The notes beneath the pieces are model-generated. The model did no database searches, had not been told where the DNA came from, and worked only from the letters and a program-made list of their open reading frames with translations. This document shows positions 52,222-60,218 of a stretch of 64,000 nt of DNA, in pieces. Position numbers and translations under genes: made by a program. This DNA comes from RGIG1902 sp034926865. GTDB taxonomy: Bacteria > Bacillota > Clostridia > Oscillospirales > Butyricicoccaceae. The stretch's first letter is position 1, and each line of letters begins with the position of its first letter. The DNA is taken from positions 1 through 64,000 of the forward strand of contig JAYFQP010000007.1 in the NCBI GenBank assembly GCA_034926865.1. Direction: 5' to 3'.

Positions 52222-53106
52222 TTAGTCAATATATTGCTCGAAGCGTTCGTCAAGGGCTGTCTGACAAACTATGCCAATAACGCCGGGGCCGGTGTGTGCG
52301 CCGATAGCGCAGCCTATTTGGCCGATTATCACATCTCGGCAGTGATAGGTCTCGAACAGCTTGCGTTTAATTTCTTCGGCGAGCTCAAGACAATCTCCGT
52401 GTACAACAGCAATGGTCTGACGCTCAAGGTGGCTTCCTACCTCACCTGTGCGCGCAATTATACGATCAATAGACTGCTTTCTCCCACGCACTTTCTCGAT
52501 CGCCACAAGAGCGCCATTGTTGTTGACGGTTATTATAGGCTTTATCCCAAGAAGACTTCCGAAAGTTGCTGCTGTCTTGCTGATGCGTCCGCCTTTAAGC
52601 AGATACTGGAGGGTGTCTACCGCGACCGAGTGCTCAGTATGGCTGCAGAAGAATTGGGCAGCTTCGATTATAAGCTCCTTTGGGGCGCCGTTTTGATGCA
52701 TCTGAAGCAGCTTATATACAGCAAGTCCATAGCCCATGGAGGCGCATTTAGTATCAATTATGGTTATCTTGAAGTCAGGGTAAGTTTCCAAAAGATCATC
52801 TCTTGCCATGTTCGCGGCTCCGAAAGTCCCTGCAATGCCTGTGGAAAAGCATATATAAAGAACTTCATCCCCACGCTGAGCAAATGGCTCAAAGGCTTCG
52901 CGGAACATATGGGCGTTGATATGGTAGGTCTTTACGTCCGTGCCGCTGCGAAGGATATCGTAAAACTGCTCCGGAAAAATGTCTTTGCCGTCAAAGTAAT
53001 CGGTGCCTTCGATGACAACGGGAGTGGGGATGACAAGCAAGTCGTATTTTTCGCTTATCCACGTTGGGATATCGGAAGCCGAATCGGTTATTATCTTAAA
53101 AGCCAT
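52222..53106 (-). CDS. DegV family fatty-acid-binding protein
   Basis: 294 aa, the common DegV length. Starts MAFKIITDSASDIPTWISEK and has the family motifs YICFSTGIAGTFGAANMAR and VDTLQYLLKGGRISK, plus a C-terminal GCAIGAHTGPGVIGI. DegV-fold proteins bind fatty acids and in some Firmicutes serve as FakB of the fatty acid kinase; the pathway here is unproven. It is monocistronic, ending at the hairpin 52177. Confidence 0.93.
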   Translation of the reverse strand: MAFKIITDSASDIPTWISEKYDLLVIPTPVVIEGTDYFDGKDIFPEQFYDILRSGTDVKTYHINAHMFREAFEPFAQRGDEVLYICFSTGIAGTFGAANMARDDLLETYPDFKITIIDTKCASMGYGLAVYKLLQMHQNGAPKELIIEAAQFFCSHTEHSVAVDTLQYLLKGGRISKTAATFGSLLGIKPIITVNNNGALVAIEKVRGRKQSIDRIIARTGEVGSHLERQTIAVVHGDCLELAEEIKRKLFETYHCRDVIIGQIGCAIGAHTGPGVIGIVCQTALDERFEQYID

Positions 53107-53390
53107 CGGTTTACACCTTTCTTGGATATCTATAATTATGAATCAATTATATACCGTTTGATGAGTATGAGGCAAGATACAAAGAGGATTTAGAATTCTA
53201 AAATATTGATAAACTTCTTTAAAAAAGCTTTTTCCCGGCAACAAAAGAGAAGGAAAATCGGTTATTAGGCTAAAATTGCAGAAATGCTCTTGCTATGCAG
53301 ATTCATAAATCCTGTGGAAGCACGACAAAATGGCATTATGCTTGCCTTTTGCGTAAAAATCCAATAGAATATTTGGTGAGGTGAAGGTAT

Positions 53391-53675
53391 ATGAACCAAC
53401 TTGAAAAGGCGAGAAAAGATATAAATGAAATAGATGACCGTATGAGGGAGCTTTTTGCTCGTAGGCTTGAGGCTTCCGCAAGAGTGCTGGAATACAAAAG
53501 AGGCTGTGGTATGCCAATTTTTGACCCTGAGCGCGAAGCGCAGGTTATAGCAAATGGCTTAGGGCGCATTGATAATCCGTTGTTTGCAGGCTATTACAAA
53601 AGGTTTATTACATGTCTTATGGATATTTCAAAGGATTATCAGGCAGCCATTTTAAAGGAGGATAAAAACATATGA
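53391..53675 (+). CDS. Chorismate mutase, AroQ class
   Basis: 94 aa, a one-domain AroQ-type mutase. The motif EKARKDINEIDDRMRELFARRLEAS with MREL and the Arg residues at positions 19, 24 and 28 resembles the conserved helix of AroQ enzymes, and the later RGCGMPIFDPEREAQVIANG fits too. It isomerises chorismate to prephenate for Phe and Tyr synthesis. AGGTGAAGG precedes the ATG. It ends 4 bases inside the aroC start, the first gene of an aromatic pathway operon. Confidence 0.9.
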   Translation: MNQLEKARKDINEIDDRMRELFARRLEASARVLEYKRGCGMPIFDPEREAQVIANGLGRIDNPLFAGYYKRFITCLMDISKDYQAAILKEDKNI

Positions 53676-54775
53676 CATGTACTTTCGGGCGGAATATAAG
53701 AATCACCCTTTTGGGCGAGTCGCACGGAAAGTGTGTCGGCATAACGGCAGACGGTCTTCCGGCTGGGATGCCGGTTGATATGGAAGCCATGGAAAAATGC
53801 ATGGAAAAGCGCAAGGCGTGGGGAGATATATCCACTGCCCGCAGAGAAGAGGACAAGCCTGTCATACTTTCGGGAGTATACCAAGGAAAAACAGACGGAA
53901 CTCCGCTTACCATAATTATTGAAAATAAGCAGATGCATAGCCAGGATTACAATGAACTTATCTTTAGGCCATCTCACGCTGATTATACATCGTATATCAA
54001 ACTTGGGTCATTTGGAGATTACCGAGGCGGAGGCAGCTTTTCCGGGCGCATGACTGCACCCATAGTCGCGCTTGGGTCTGTGCTGTCAAAGGCACTTGAA
54101 AGCACAGGCGTAACAATAGGCAGCCATATCTCCAGGTGCGGAGAGATCAGCGATGAGGATTTTCCCGAATGCTCAGAAGAGGAGCTTAATGATATTTTTA
54201 AAACTCTTGCCGAAAAACGTTTTGCGGTTATCGATGACGGCCGAGGCGAGGAGATGCAGGAGCTTATACGAGAGGCCCGCGAGGATGGCGATTCTGTCGG
54301 CGGAGTTTTGGAAACGGCCATTACGGGCCTTCCCGTAGGGGTGGGTTCTCCGTTTTTCGATTCGCTTGAAAGCGTGCTTGCACATCTGGTTTTTTCTGTT
54401 CCGGGGGTAAAGGGCATAGAGTTTGGCCTTGGCTTCGGCTTTGCATATCTCGGCGGATCCGAAGCCAATGATCAGTGGGTGGTGGAAGATGGGAGAATAA
54501 TGACCAAAAGCAATATGAGCGGGGGAATAAACGGCGGCATATCGAATGGTATGCCAGTGATTTTCAGGACGGTTTTCCGCCCGACACCATCAATATCAAA
54601 GCCACAGCAGACTGTGGATATAAAGACTCTTGAGGAAAAGCCGCTTGAGCTAAAAGGGCGACATGACCCAGCCATTTTTCACCGCGCCTTAGCGGTTATA
54701 GACAGCGTGACGGCTATCGGCATATTTGACCTTATGCTTGAAAGGAGCCGCGATGTATGGAAGGGGAGCTTTTGA
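53672..54775 (+). CDS. aroC: Chorismate synthase
   Basis: 367 aa, usual length. Reduced-FMN-dependent elimination of EPSP to chorismate. Motifs: FGRNIRITLLGESHGKCVGI at the N-terminus, RPSHADYTSYIKLGSFGDYR, RGGGSFSGRMTAPIVALG and near the end GRHDPAIFHRALAVIDSVTA. Preceded directly by the mutase (4-base overlap) and followed by aroK, overlapping 19 bases. Confidence 0.97.
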   Translation: MTCTFGRNIRITLLGESHGKCVGITADGLPAGMPVDMEAMEKCMEKRKAWGDISTARREEDKPVILSGVYQGKTDGTPLTIIIENKQMHSQDYNELIFRPSHADYTSYIKLGSFGDYRGGGSFSGRMTAPIVALGSVLSKALESTGVTIGSHISRCGEISDEDFPECSEEELNDIFKTLAEKRFAVIDDGRGEEMQELIREAREDGDSVGGVLETAITGLPVGVGSPFFDSLESVLAHLVFSVPGVKGIEFGLGFGFAYLGGSEANDQWVVEDGRIMTKSNMSGGINGGISNGMPVIFRTVFRPTPSISKPQQTVDIKTLEEKPLELKGRHDPAIFHRALAVIDSVTAIGIFDLMLERSRDVWKGSF

Positions 54776-55269
54776 GAGGAGCGCCGTCGCTGCTTTTTAT
54801 CGGCATGCCATCTGTAGGGAAAACTACGGTTGGGGGCCTTGCGGCAGAGCGGCTTGGGCTGCCGTTTATTGATTTCGATGAGGTCATAGTGCGGCGCTGC
54901 GGCATGACTGTGTCTCAGATTTTTGAGTTAAAAGGCGAGCGCTATTTTCGCCGGCTTGAAAGCGATATAGCTATCGAGCTTTCAAGCCGCGGCGGCCTTG
55001 TCTTATCGCCGGGAGGCGGAATTGTTGAAAGCAATGCCAATATGGAGTTTTTGCGCGCAAGGGCTGTTGTGTGCTGTCTCGAGCGCGATATTTCGCTGAT
55101 AGATACAAGGGGAAGGCCGCTTTTAAAGAAGCCGGGTGCGGCGTTGGAACTTTTTCGCAGGAGAAAGCCGCTTTATGAAAGGTATGCCGATTTTAAAATA
55201 GAAAACAATGGGAGCCTTGAGGAATGTGTAAGCAAGGTTGTGAGAATGTATCTGGAGGCGGCGTTGTGA
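54757..55269 (+). CDS. aroK: Shikimate kinase
   Basis: 170 aa. Walker A GMPSVGKTT, shikimate-binding DFDE and RYFRRLE, GGGIVESN region and DTRGRPLL lid. Phosphorylates shikimate for aroA. AAAGGAG lies 9 bases before the ATG. Overlaps aroC by 19 bases and aroA by 4. Start 54757 is consistent with the family length. Confidence 0.95.
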   Translation: MEGELLRGAPSLLFIGMPSVGKTTVGGLAAERLGLPFIDFDEVIVRRCGMTVSQIFELKGERYFRRLESDIAIELSSRGGLVLSPGGGIVESNANMEFLRARAVVCCLERDISLIDTRGRPLLKKPGAALELFRRRKPLYERYADFKIENNGSLEECVSKVVRMYLEAAL

Positions 55270-56510
55270 GAGCTGTAATATATCCGTCTTGCCCAAAGGG
55301 TGCGGTCACTCTGCCATGCTCCAAAAGCATAGTACACAGGGCGATTTTTTGCGCCATGGCAGCCGGGGGCAAAAGCGTTATTGAAAATGTCGAAATATCA
55401 GATGATATTGAGGCTACGATTGACGTTTGCAGGGCCTTCGGCGGGACTGTGGAAATGAAAGGCCGTACCCTTACTGTCACGGCAGCGGATCTGGTGGGTG
55501 GGCCTTTGGCTATAAATTGCCGACAGTCGGCCGCAACCCTTCGTTTTGCCATACCATTTGCTCTTTGTGCCGGAAGAGAAGCAGTATTTTATGGAGAGGG
55601 CAGGCTTATGCAGCGCCCGCTTGGTGCATATGCCGCTCTATGCGCCCACTACGGGCTTGACTTTTCGGCTGATAAAGAAAGAGTTTGTGTTAACGGAAAA
55701 CTGCGTCAGGGCAAATACATATTTGAACAGCTTTCCTCTTCACAGTTTATTTCAGGCATGATGATGGGATTGGGTACGCTTGAAGGAAAATCAGAGGTAT
55801 TGTTTTCTCTGGGGCAGCCGTCGATGCCATATATTTTGATGACTGCCTCTGTAATGGACAGCTTTGGGCAAAAAATCGCATACACATCGGGCAGAGCAGT
55901 TGTCGGTGGAGGATATCAGCCGTCTGTTATACATGCGGAAGCGGATTGGTCCCATGCCGCTTTTTTTGCGGTTATGGGAGCAGCTCTCGGAGATATTGAT
56001 TGTCTTGGGCTGAACGTTAGCAGCTATCAGGGGGATAGGGTTATAAGGGATTATCTTATAGCCATGGGGGCGAAAGCATCAGGTATGCGATTTTCAAAAA
56101 ACAATTCGCTTAAGGCTGTGGCTTTTGACTGCGGAAATTACCCGGACCTAGCCCCGGTCATAGCGGCAGCGGCATGTTTTGCGGACGGGATAACCGTTAT
56201 AAGCGGGGCTTCCCGCCTCAGGTTTAAAGAGTCTGACCGGGCTGAGGCCATAGTGTATGTGATAAACACTCTTGGAGGAAGGTCCGAGCTTGAGGGGGAT
56301 ATCATCAGGATTTACCCTAAAGCCCCATCGGGCGGCTGCGAGATAGACAGCATGGGAGATCACCGTATAGCTATGATGGAGGCGGTTCTTGCCTGCGGGG
56401 CTGAAAAGCCCGTGATAATCAAAAATGCACAGGCAATAGAAAAGTCATATCCCCGTTTTTGGGAAGCTTTGATCTCACTGGGGGTGAGGATAGAGCTCTT
56501 GGAGGAATAA
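55266..56510 (+). CDS. aroA: 3-phosphoshikimate 1-carboxyvinyltransferase (EPSP synthase)
   Basis: 414 aa. Substrate motifs: KGAVTLPCSKSIVHRAIFCA near the N-terminus, NCRQSAATLRFAIPFALCA, SSQFISGMMMGL and RFKESDRAEAI, GDHRIAMMEAVLA. The motif LPCSKSIVHRA compares with the class that has the Lys-Ser-Xaa-Xaa-His pattern. GTG 55266 overlaps the aroK stop, with GGAGG 8 bases upstream; the frame is open further back. Ends with TAATG coupling to the next gene. Confidence 0.95.
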   Translation: MRAVIYPSCPKGAVTLPCSKSIVHRAIFCAMAAGGKSVIENVEISDDIEATIDVCRAFGGTVEMKGRTLTVTAADLVGGPLAINCRQSAATLRFAIPFALCAGREAVFYGEGRLMQRPLGAYAALCAHYGLDFSADKERVCVNGKLRQGKYIFEQLSSSQFISGMMMGLGTLEGKSEVLFSLGQPSMPYILMTASVMDSFGQKIAYTSGRAVVGGGYQPSVIHAEADWSHAAFFAVMGAALGDIDCLGLNVSSYQGDRVIRDYLIAMGAKASGMRFSKNNSLKAVAFDCGNYPDLAPVIAAAACFADGITVISGASRLRFKESDRAEAIVYVINTLGGRSELEGDIIRIYPKAPSGGCEIDSMGDHRIAMMEAVLACGAEKPVIIKNAQAIEKSYPRFWEALISLGVRIELLEE

Positions 56511-57448
56511 TGAAAGGTAAAAGAAAGAAGCTTTTAATAGCTGGGGCTGTTTTGGCTGTTCTGCTGGCAGTTTTCTTTTTGGTTTTCTGGGGCTTTAAAT
56601 ATCCATTTGAGGCGAGCTTCATCGATGTGGGGCAGGGGGATTGCGCGCTTGTGGTATGTGATGGGAAATCTATGCTGATAGATGGAGGCAATAACGGAGA
56701 CGGAGAGAAAATAGCAGCTTATCTGAAAGACCGGGGCATACGCAGGATAGATGTTCTCATAGCTACCCATCCACATTCAGACCATATTGGCGGTTTGCCT
56801 TATATTGTGGAAAATTTTGAGGTTAAGAGCGCATACATTTCGCCGTGTGTTTACACATCAAAGATATATGAAAGCTTTCTTGACGCTCTTTATGAGCAGG
56901 ATATTAAGACGATCGCTCCAAAAGCCGGCGAAAGCTATGAGCTTGGCGGGGCTGAATGCAGATTTGTAAGCTCAGGAAGCGGCTATGATGATGCTAACAA
57001 TTCTTCGCTTGTTTTGCGTATAAACTACAAAGATATTTCTGTTTTATTTACCGGGGATATCGAGGCCGAGGCCGAAAGCAGGATTTTGGAATCCGGCGAA
57101 ATGCTTGACTGTACGTTGTTAAAAGTGGCTCACCACGGCAGTGATACCTCCTCTACAGAAGAGTTTATAAAGGCTGTTTCACCTGAGATTGCCGTTATAT
57201 CCGTGGGAAAAGGCAACAGCTATGGGCATCCAAGTCAGCGTGTGCTCGAAAGGCTTGAAACAGTTGAACTGCGGCGAACAGATCTTGAAGGGACAATAGT
57301 TTATGTATCGGACGGAGAGTCGCTTATGCCTGAAAAGCGAAGGGGGATATATCTTGGCATCTGCTCAACAGGAAAGCTACATAGCCTATGCTGCTTGAAC
57401 AGGCTGAGTTTTCAAAATATTGTACCCTTCTTTCAAAGAGCGTGGTAG
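56510..57448 (+). CDS. ComEC-like metallo-beta-lactamase fold hydrolase with membrane anchor
   Basis: 312 aa. One N-terminal helix (about residues 8-29), then a metallo-beta-lactamase fold with FIDVGQGDCALVVCDG, His87-x-His89-x-Asp91-His92 in ATHPHSDHIGG and LKVAHHGSDTSSTEEFI, as in the C-terminal domain of ComEC. Such stand-alone enzymes are probable extracellular nucleases or phosphoesterases. ATG 56510 overlaps the aroA stop. The C-terminal 30 residues look non-homologous (SLCCLNRLSFQNIVPFFQRAW) and may include readthrough from a lost end. Confidence 0.87.
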   Translation: MKGKRKKLLIAGAVLAVLLAVFFLVFWGFKYPFEASFIDVGQGDCALVVCDGKSMLIDGGNNGDGEKIAAYLKDRGIRRIDVLIATHPHSDHIGGLPYIVENFEVKSAYISPCVYTSKIYESFLDALYEQDIKTIAPKAGESYELGGAECRFVSSGSGYDDANNSSLVLRINYKDISVLFTGDIEAEAESRILESGEMLDCTLLKVAHHGSDTSSTEEFIKAVSPEIAVISVGKGNSYGHPSQRVLERLETVELRRTDLEGTIVYVSDGESLMPEKRRGIYLGICSTGKLHSLCCLNRLSFQNIVPFFQRAW

Positions 57449-57500
57449 ATAACGGAATATAGGTTTTGGGCAGTATGCAGTAATTAAAGGAGGGCAGAAT

Positions 57501-57731
57501 ATGTGCAACAGATATATCGTTGAAAGAATTGAGGGCAAGGTAGCCATTTTAGAAAACAAAAGTGGTGAAATTTCGGAGAGTCCCCTTTCGGCTTTGCCTG
57601 AAGGCGTTTTTGAAGGGTGCTTACTAGTATTTAAGGACGGAGTATTTACCATAGATATGGAAGCAACTGAGGCACGGAAAAAGCTCATTGAGGAAAAGCT
57701 CAGGCGGCTTTTAAACCGCGAAGACAGGTAA
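57501..57731 (+). CDS. DUF3006 domain protein
   Basis: 76 aa, starting YIVERIEGKVAILEN, a small beta-rich domain known as DUF3006 and typically encoded next to ComEC-like metallohydrolases, as here. The end is a charged helix (ARKKLIEEKLRRLLNRED). Function unknown. AGGAGGG lies before ATG 57501. Confidence 0.85.
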   Translation: MCNRYIVERIEGKVAILENKSGEISESPLSALPEGVFEGCLLVFKDGVFTIDMEATEARKKLIEEKLRRLLNREDR

Positions 57732-57761
57732 AAGCTGGGGTAACAATTTTGGCAAAACCCA

Positions 57762-57790
57762 TTGACAAAGAACTTTTATTCTGTTACAAT
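57762..57790 (+). promoter_or_regulatory. Promoter of the tRNA pair
   Basis: TTGACA (57762-57767), 17 bases, TACAAT (57785-57790), 30 bases before the tRNA-Thr. Confidence 0.8.
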
Positions 57791-57819
57791 AACTAAGCGT
57801 CAAAGGTAAGGACAGTTGT

Positions 57820-57895
57820 GCTGGTGTAGCTCAGCAGGTAGAGCAGCTGATTTGTAATCAGCAGGTCGGGGGTTCGAATCCGTCCACCAGCTCCA
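57820..57895 (+). tRNA. tRNA-Thr (TGT)
   Basis: 76 nt cloverleaf with acceptor GCTGGTG/CACCAGC, anticodon stem CTGAT/ATCAG with loop containing TGT, TTCGAATC T-arm and encoded CCA. Confidence 0.97.
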
Positions 57896-57916
57896 TTTTG
57901 ACTTATAATTTAATAT

Positions 57917-58001
57917 GGGAGAATTCCCGAGCGGCCAAAGGGGGCAGACTGTAAATCTGTTGTCAGTGACTTCGATGGTTCGAATCCATCTTCTCCCACC
58001 A
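57917..58001 (+). tRNA. tRNA-Tyr (GTA)
   Basis: 85 nt class II tRNA, acceptor GGGAGAA/TTCTCCC, anticodon loop with GTA (CAGACTGTAAATCTG), a long variable arm and encoded CCA. Confidence 0.97.
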
Positions 58002-58006
58002 ATAAA

Positions 58007-58042
58007 AAAACCGAGCAGTATATACCGCTCGGTTTTTTTGTT
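58007..58042 (+). terminator. Terminator after the tRNA pair
   Basis: AAAACCGAGC pairs with GCTCGGTTTT followed by further T residues. Confidence 0.9.
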
Positions 58043-58264
58043 CTCCATTAGCCACGCTATTCTTATAGCGAAATGCGCATATAAGCATGGCATTCATGTC
58101 AAAATCGTTTTGAATTTTTGAAATCCGCAAATGATAAAAGGCTGTGGAATAACCGCTTCGCTTAAGTTTCAATAAGCCAATAAAGCACATCAGTTGATCT
58201 TATTTAATGGGTTTTTTATACCACATTATACTTAAATGCAGCCTTTTACAATTCAAAAACTCTA

Positions 58265-58657
58265 TCAAAACCCGATTTTAGCCCTTGGTTTTATTAGGTT
58301 GCGTGGATCTGCCAGCGTTTCATCAAGACTTGCCTCTATAGTATTTTTCTCGTCAACTTCGCTTTTCGACACCACGATCGCGATTGCGCTTGAATGTGTG
58401 ATGAACATAATCTGGGCATAGGCATAATCGTCTATTTTATCATAAAGACGGCCGGCGCTGCAGGTACCGGCAAACACAGTATTTATACTGTTTGCAACAT
58501 AACCAATTGTGTCGATAAATGGCAGCTCGACTCTAATTGCCTCTGGATCGTGCTCGTTTTCTGATTCCTTTATGATTTTTACCAGACGATTGATCTTGAA
58601 GGGCTTCATGCCAAGATAATGGTTCTGCCCTGTAATAGTAATAAAATAGTTATCCAT
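58265..58657 (-). CDS. HIRAN domain protein
   Basis: 130 aa. FITITGQNHYLGMKPFKINR and the sequence ENEHDPEAIRVELPFIDTIG followed by YVANS are the HIRAN signature, a domain that binds DNA ends or ssDNA. It is small and stand-alone. The C-terminal half is unique (DEKNTIEASLDE). It lies 18 bases after an unknown gene on the same strand. Function unknown; a role in DNA handling is inferred from the domain. Confidence 0.82.
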   Translation of the reverse strand: MDNYFITITGQNHYLGMKPFKINRLVKIIKESENEHDPEAIRVELPFIDTIGYVANSINTVFAGTCSAGRLYDKIDDYAYAQIMFITHSSAIAIVVSKSEVDEKNTIEASLDETLADPRNLIKPRAKIGF

Positions 58658-58675
58658 ATTGTTTTTCCTTTCGTT

Positions 58676-59290
58676 CTAGTGGGAGGCAGCCTGCAACTGG
58701 TCAATCAGATGGACCACATTTTTGATGGCGTTGCGACGTTTCAGCTTTGTCAACTTGTGTTGCTCCTTATGCCAGCGCTTTGAACCCTTTGGAGCACCTT
58801 TCCTCGCGCTTTTTGGAGGTTTGGGTATATGGGTGGGATTTGCCAGTCTAAAAGCATCATGTTCAACAATATAAAGCAGGTACTCAATGATTGAGTCTTT
58901 TCGAATTGCCTGACTGTGATAACCGGGTACTAGGGATGCATGATCTTCTCTATGATAAGGATTCGTGTTTTGATGATAGAGAAATATTTTGTTATGCTTA
59001 CCTACAGTGATAATCTTCCATTGGCTTCTCGGTGTCGAAATGGCGATCATACCGTCAGATTGATAGCAGGATAATCCTTCATGTGCACAGAATTTCAAGA
59101 TTTGTGCACATTCTTTTTGAAATCGCTTAGCTATTGGAGAACAGCACCTACAAACTCTGTATCCGGCGGCGTGGGCTTCCTCAATTGTCTGGAATGCTCC
59201 CATAGTCGTTGACATAGAACCTTTTAGGTATTTGCAACCGGAATAGTGCACAATCTTCCGGCTGCTTTTTTTCATATAGAACAGCATCAT
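58676..59290 (-). CDS. Unknown Cys-rich protein with Ada-like metal-binding motif
   Basis: 204 aa. The N-terminal part KIVHYSGCKYLKG and GYRVCRCCSPIAK resembles the Cys4 metal-binding modules of Ada-type and related proteins; the centre has ISTPRSQWKIITVGKHNKIF and the tail is Lys/Arg-rich (KPPKSARKGAPKGSKRWHKE). I do not recognise the whole. It is first in a two-gene set with the HIRAN protein, which may bind nucleic acid together. Confidence 0.65.
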   Translation of the reverse strand: MMLFYMKKSSRKIVHYSGCKYLKGSMSTTMGAFQTIEEAHAAGYRVCRCCSPIAKRFQKECAQILKFCAHEGLSCYQSDGMIAISTPRSQWKIITVGKHNKIFLYHQNTNPYHREDHASLVPGYHSQAIRKDSIIEYLLYIVEHDAFRLANPTHIPKPPKSARKGAPKGSKRWHKEQHKLTKLKRRNAIKNVVHLIDQLQAASH

Positions 59291-59513
59291 CTTTTCTCCT
59301 TTCTTATTATACCATTATTATAAAATGCGAACTGTCCGGTAATCAGGACTGTGAGCTGACCAATGCAGAGAAATAAAAGGACGGTTAGTCAAAAAAATAC
59401 GCCCAAGGAGTATAGGAAGATATTAAAGCAGCTTGACCCGATATAGTATTTTAAGAAGATATTAGAATCCGGAATGAAACCAAGCTATGGTTGGCTGCAA
59501 CAAAAATACTGTT

Positions 59514-59571
59514 ATTGACTTATCAGTCAATAACAGATATAATGTATTCAGTGATTGACTTGTAAGTCAAT
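59514..59571 (+). promoter_or_regulatory. Promoter with two palindromic operators
   Basis: TTGACT (59515-59520), 17 bases, TATAAT (59538-59543). Palindromes ATTGACTTATCAGTCAAT (59514-59531) and ATTGACTTGTAAGTCAAT (59554-59571) overlap the -35 and lie after the -10, 40 bp apart. They are probable binding sites of the TetR-family protein encoded directly downstream. Confidence 0.82.
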
Positions 59572-59582
59572 GGGGAGGATAT

Positions 59583-60218
59583 ATGAGCTTTGAAACATTT
59601 GAAAAACAGAGCGCAGATAAGCGGAATAGGATTATTGCAGCGGGGCTGGCTGAGTTTTCCATAAGGTCATATTTAGATGCAAATACCGATGTTATTACTA
59701 AGAGCTGTGGTATATCAAAGGGGCTGCTCTATCACTATTTCGGCTCAAAAAAAGAATTTTACCTTTACTGCCTGTCCCGTTCGCTGGACAGGCTGACCCA
59801 GAAGCAAGATCCTCAGCAAGGGGATTTCTATGAAATCCTTTTCGGGATTATGGATCGGAAACTGAAATTATGTGCGGAATATCCCGCTGAAACTCGGTTT
59901 GTAAATATGGCATCTCGCGAGACGGCGCTTGAAATCGCAGAGGGTGTTAAAGCTTTCTTTGGAAAATATGCTATGAAAATGCTCGAGGCATCTGCATCGG
60001 CTATGGAGCGTGCACTTTTAACACTTCCGCTGAAAACAGATAGCAATTTAGCAAGGGAGGGGCTTTTGCTGTATACCAACGCGGTTATAAGCAAGTATCT
60101 TCTTGCATATCAGGAAAGCCCTGAAGAGTTTTTTAAAAATGCCGATGAAATAAAATCAAAAATAAAGGAATATATTGACTTAATGCTTTTTGGGGTAATA
60201 AAGGGGAGCTTGAAGTGA
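59583..60218 (+). CDS. TetR-family repressor of an adenylate-forming-ligase operon
   Basis: 211 aa. HTH around NTDVITKSCGISKGLLYHYF and GSKKEFYLY, then a helical ligand domain. The ATG follows GGGGAGG by only 4 bases. The operators at 59514-59571 imply autoregulation and control of the downstream ligase and acetyltransferase genes. It overlaps the ligase gene by 4 bases. Confidence 0.9.
   Translation: MSFETFEKQSADKRNRIIAAGLAEFSIRSYLDANTDVITKSCGISKGLLYHYFGSKKEFYLYCLSRSLDRLTQKQDPQQGDFYEILFGIMDRKLKLCAEYPAETRFVNMASRETALEIAEGVKAFFGKYAMKMLEASASAMERALLTLPLKTDSNLAREGLLLYTNAVISKYLLAYQESPEEFFKNADEIKSKIKEYIDLMLFGVIKGSLK

Noticed and set aside
52234..53193. Plus-strand 319-codon frame opposite DegV
   Set aside because: DegV is a recognised family with a good start and terminator; the plus frame is a codon-bias artefact.
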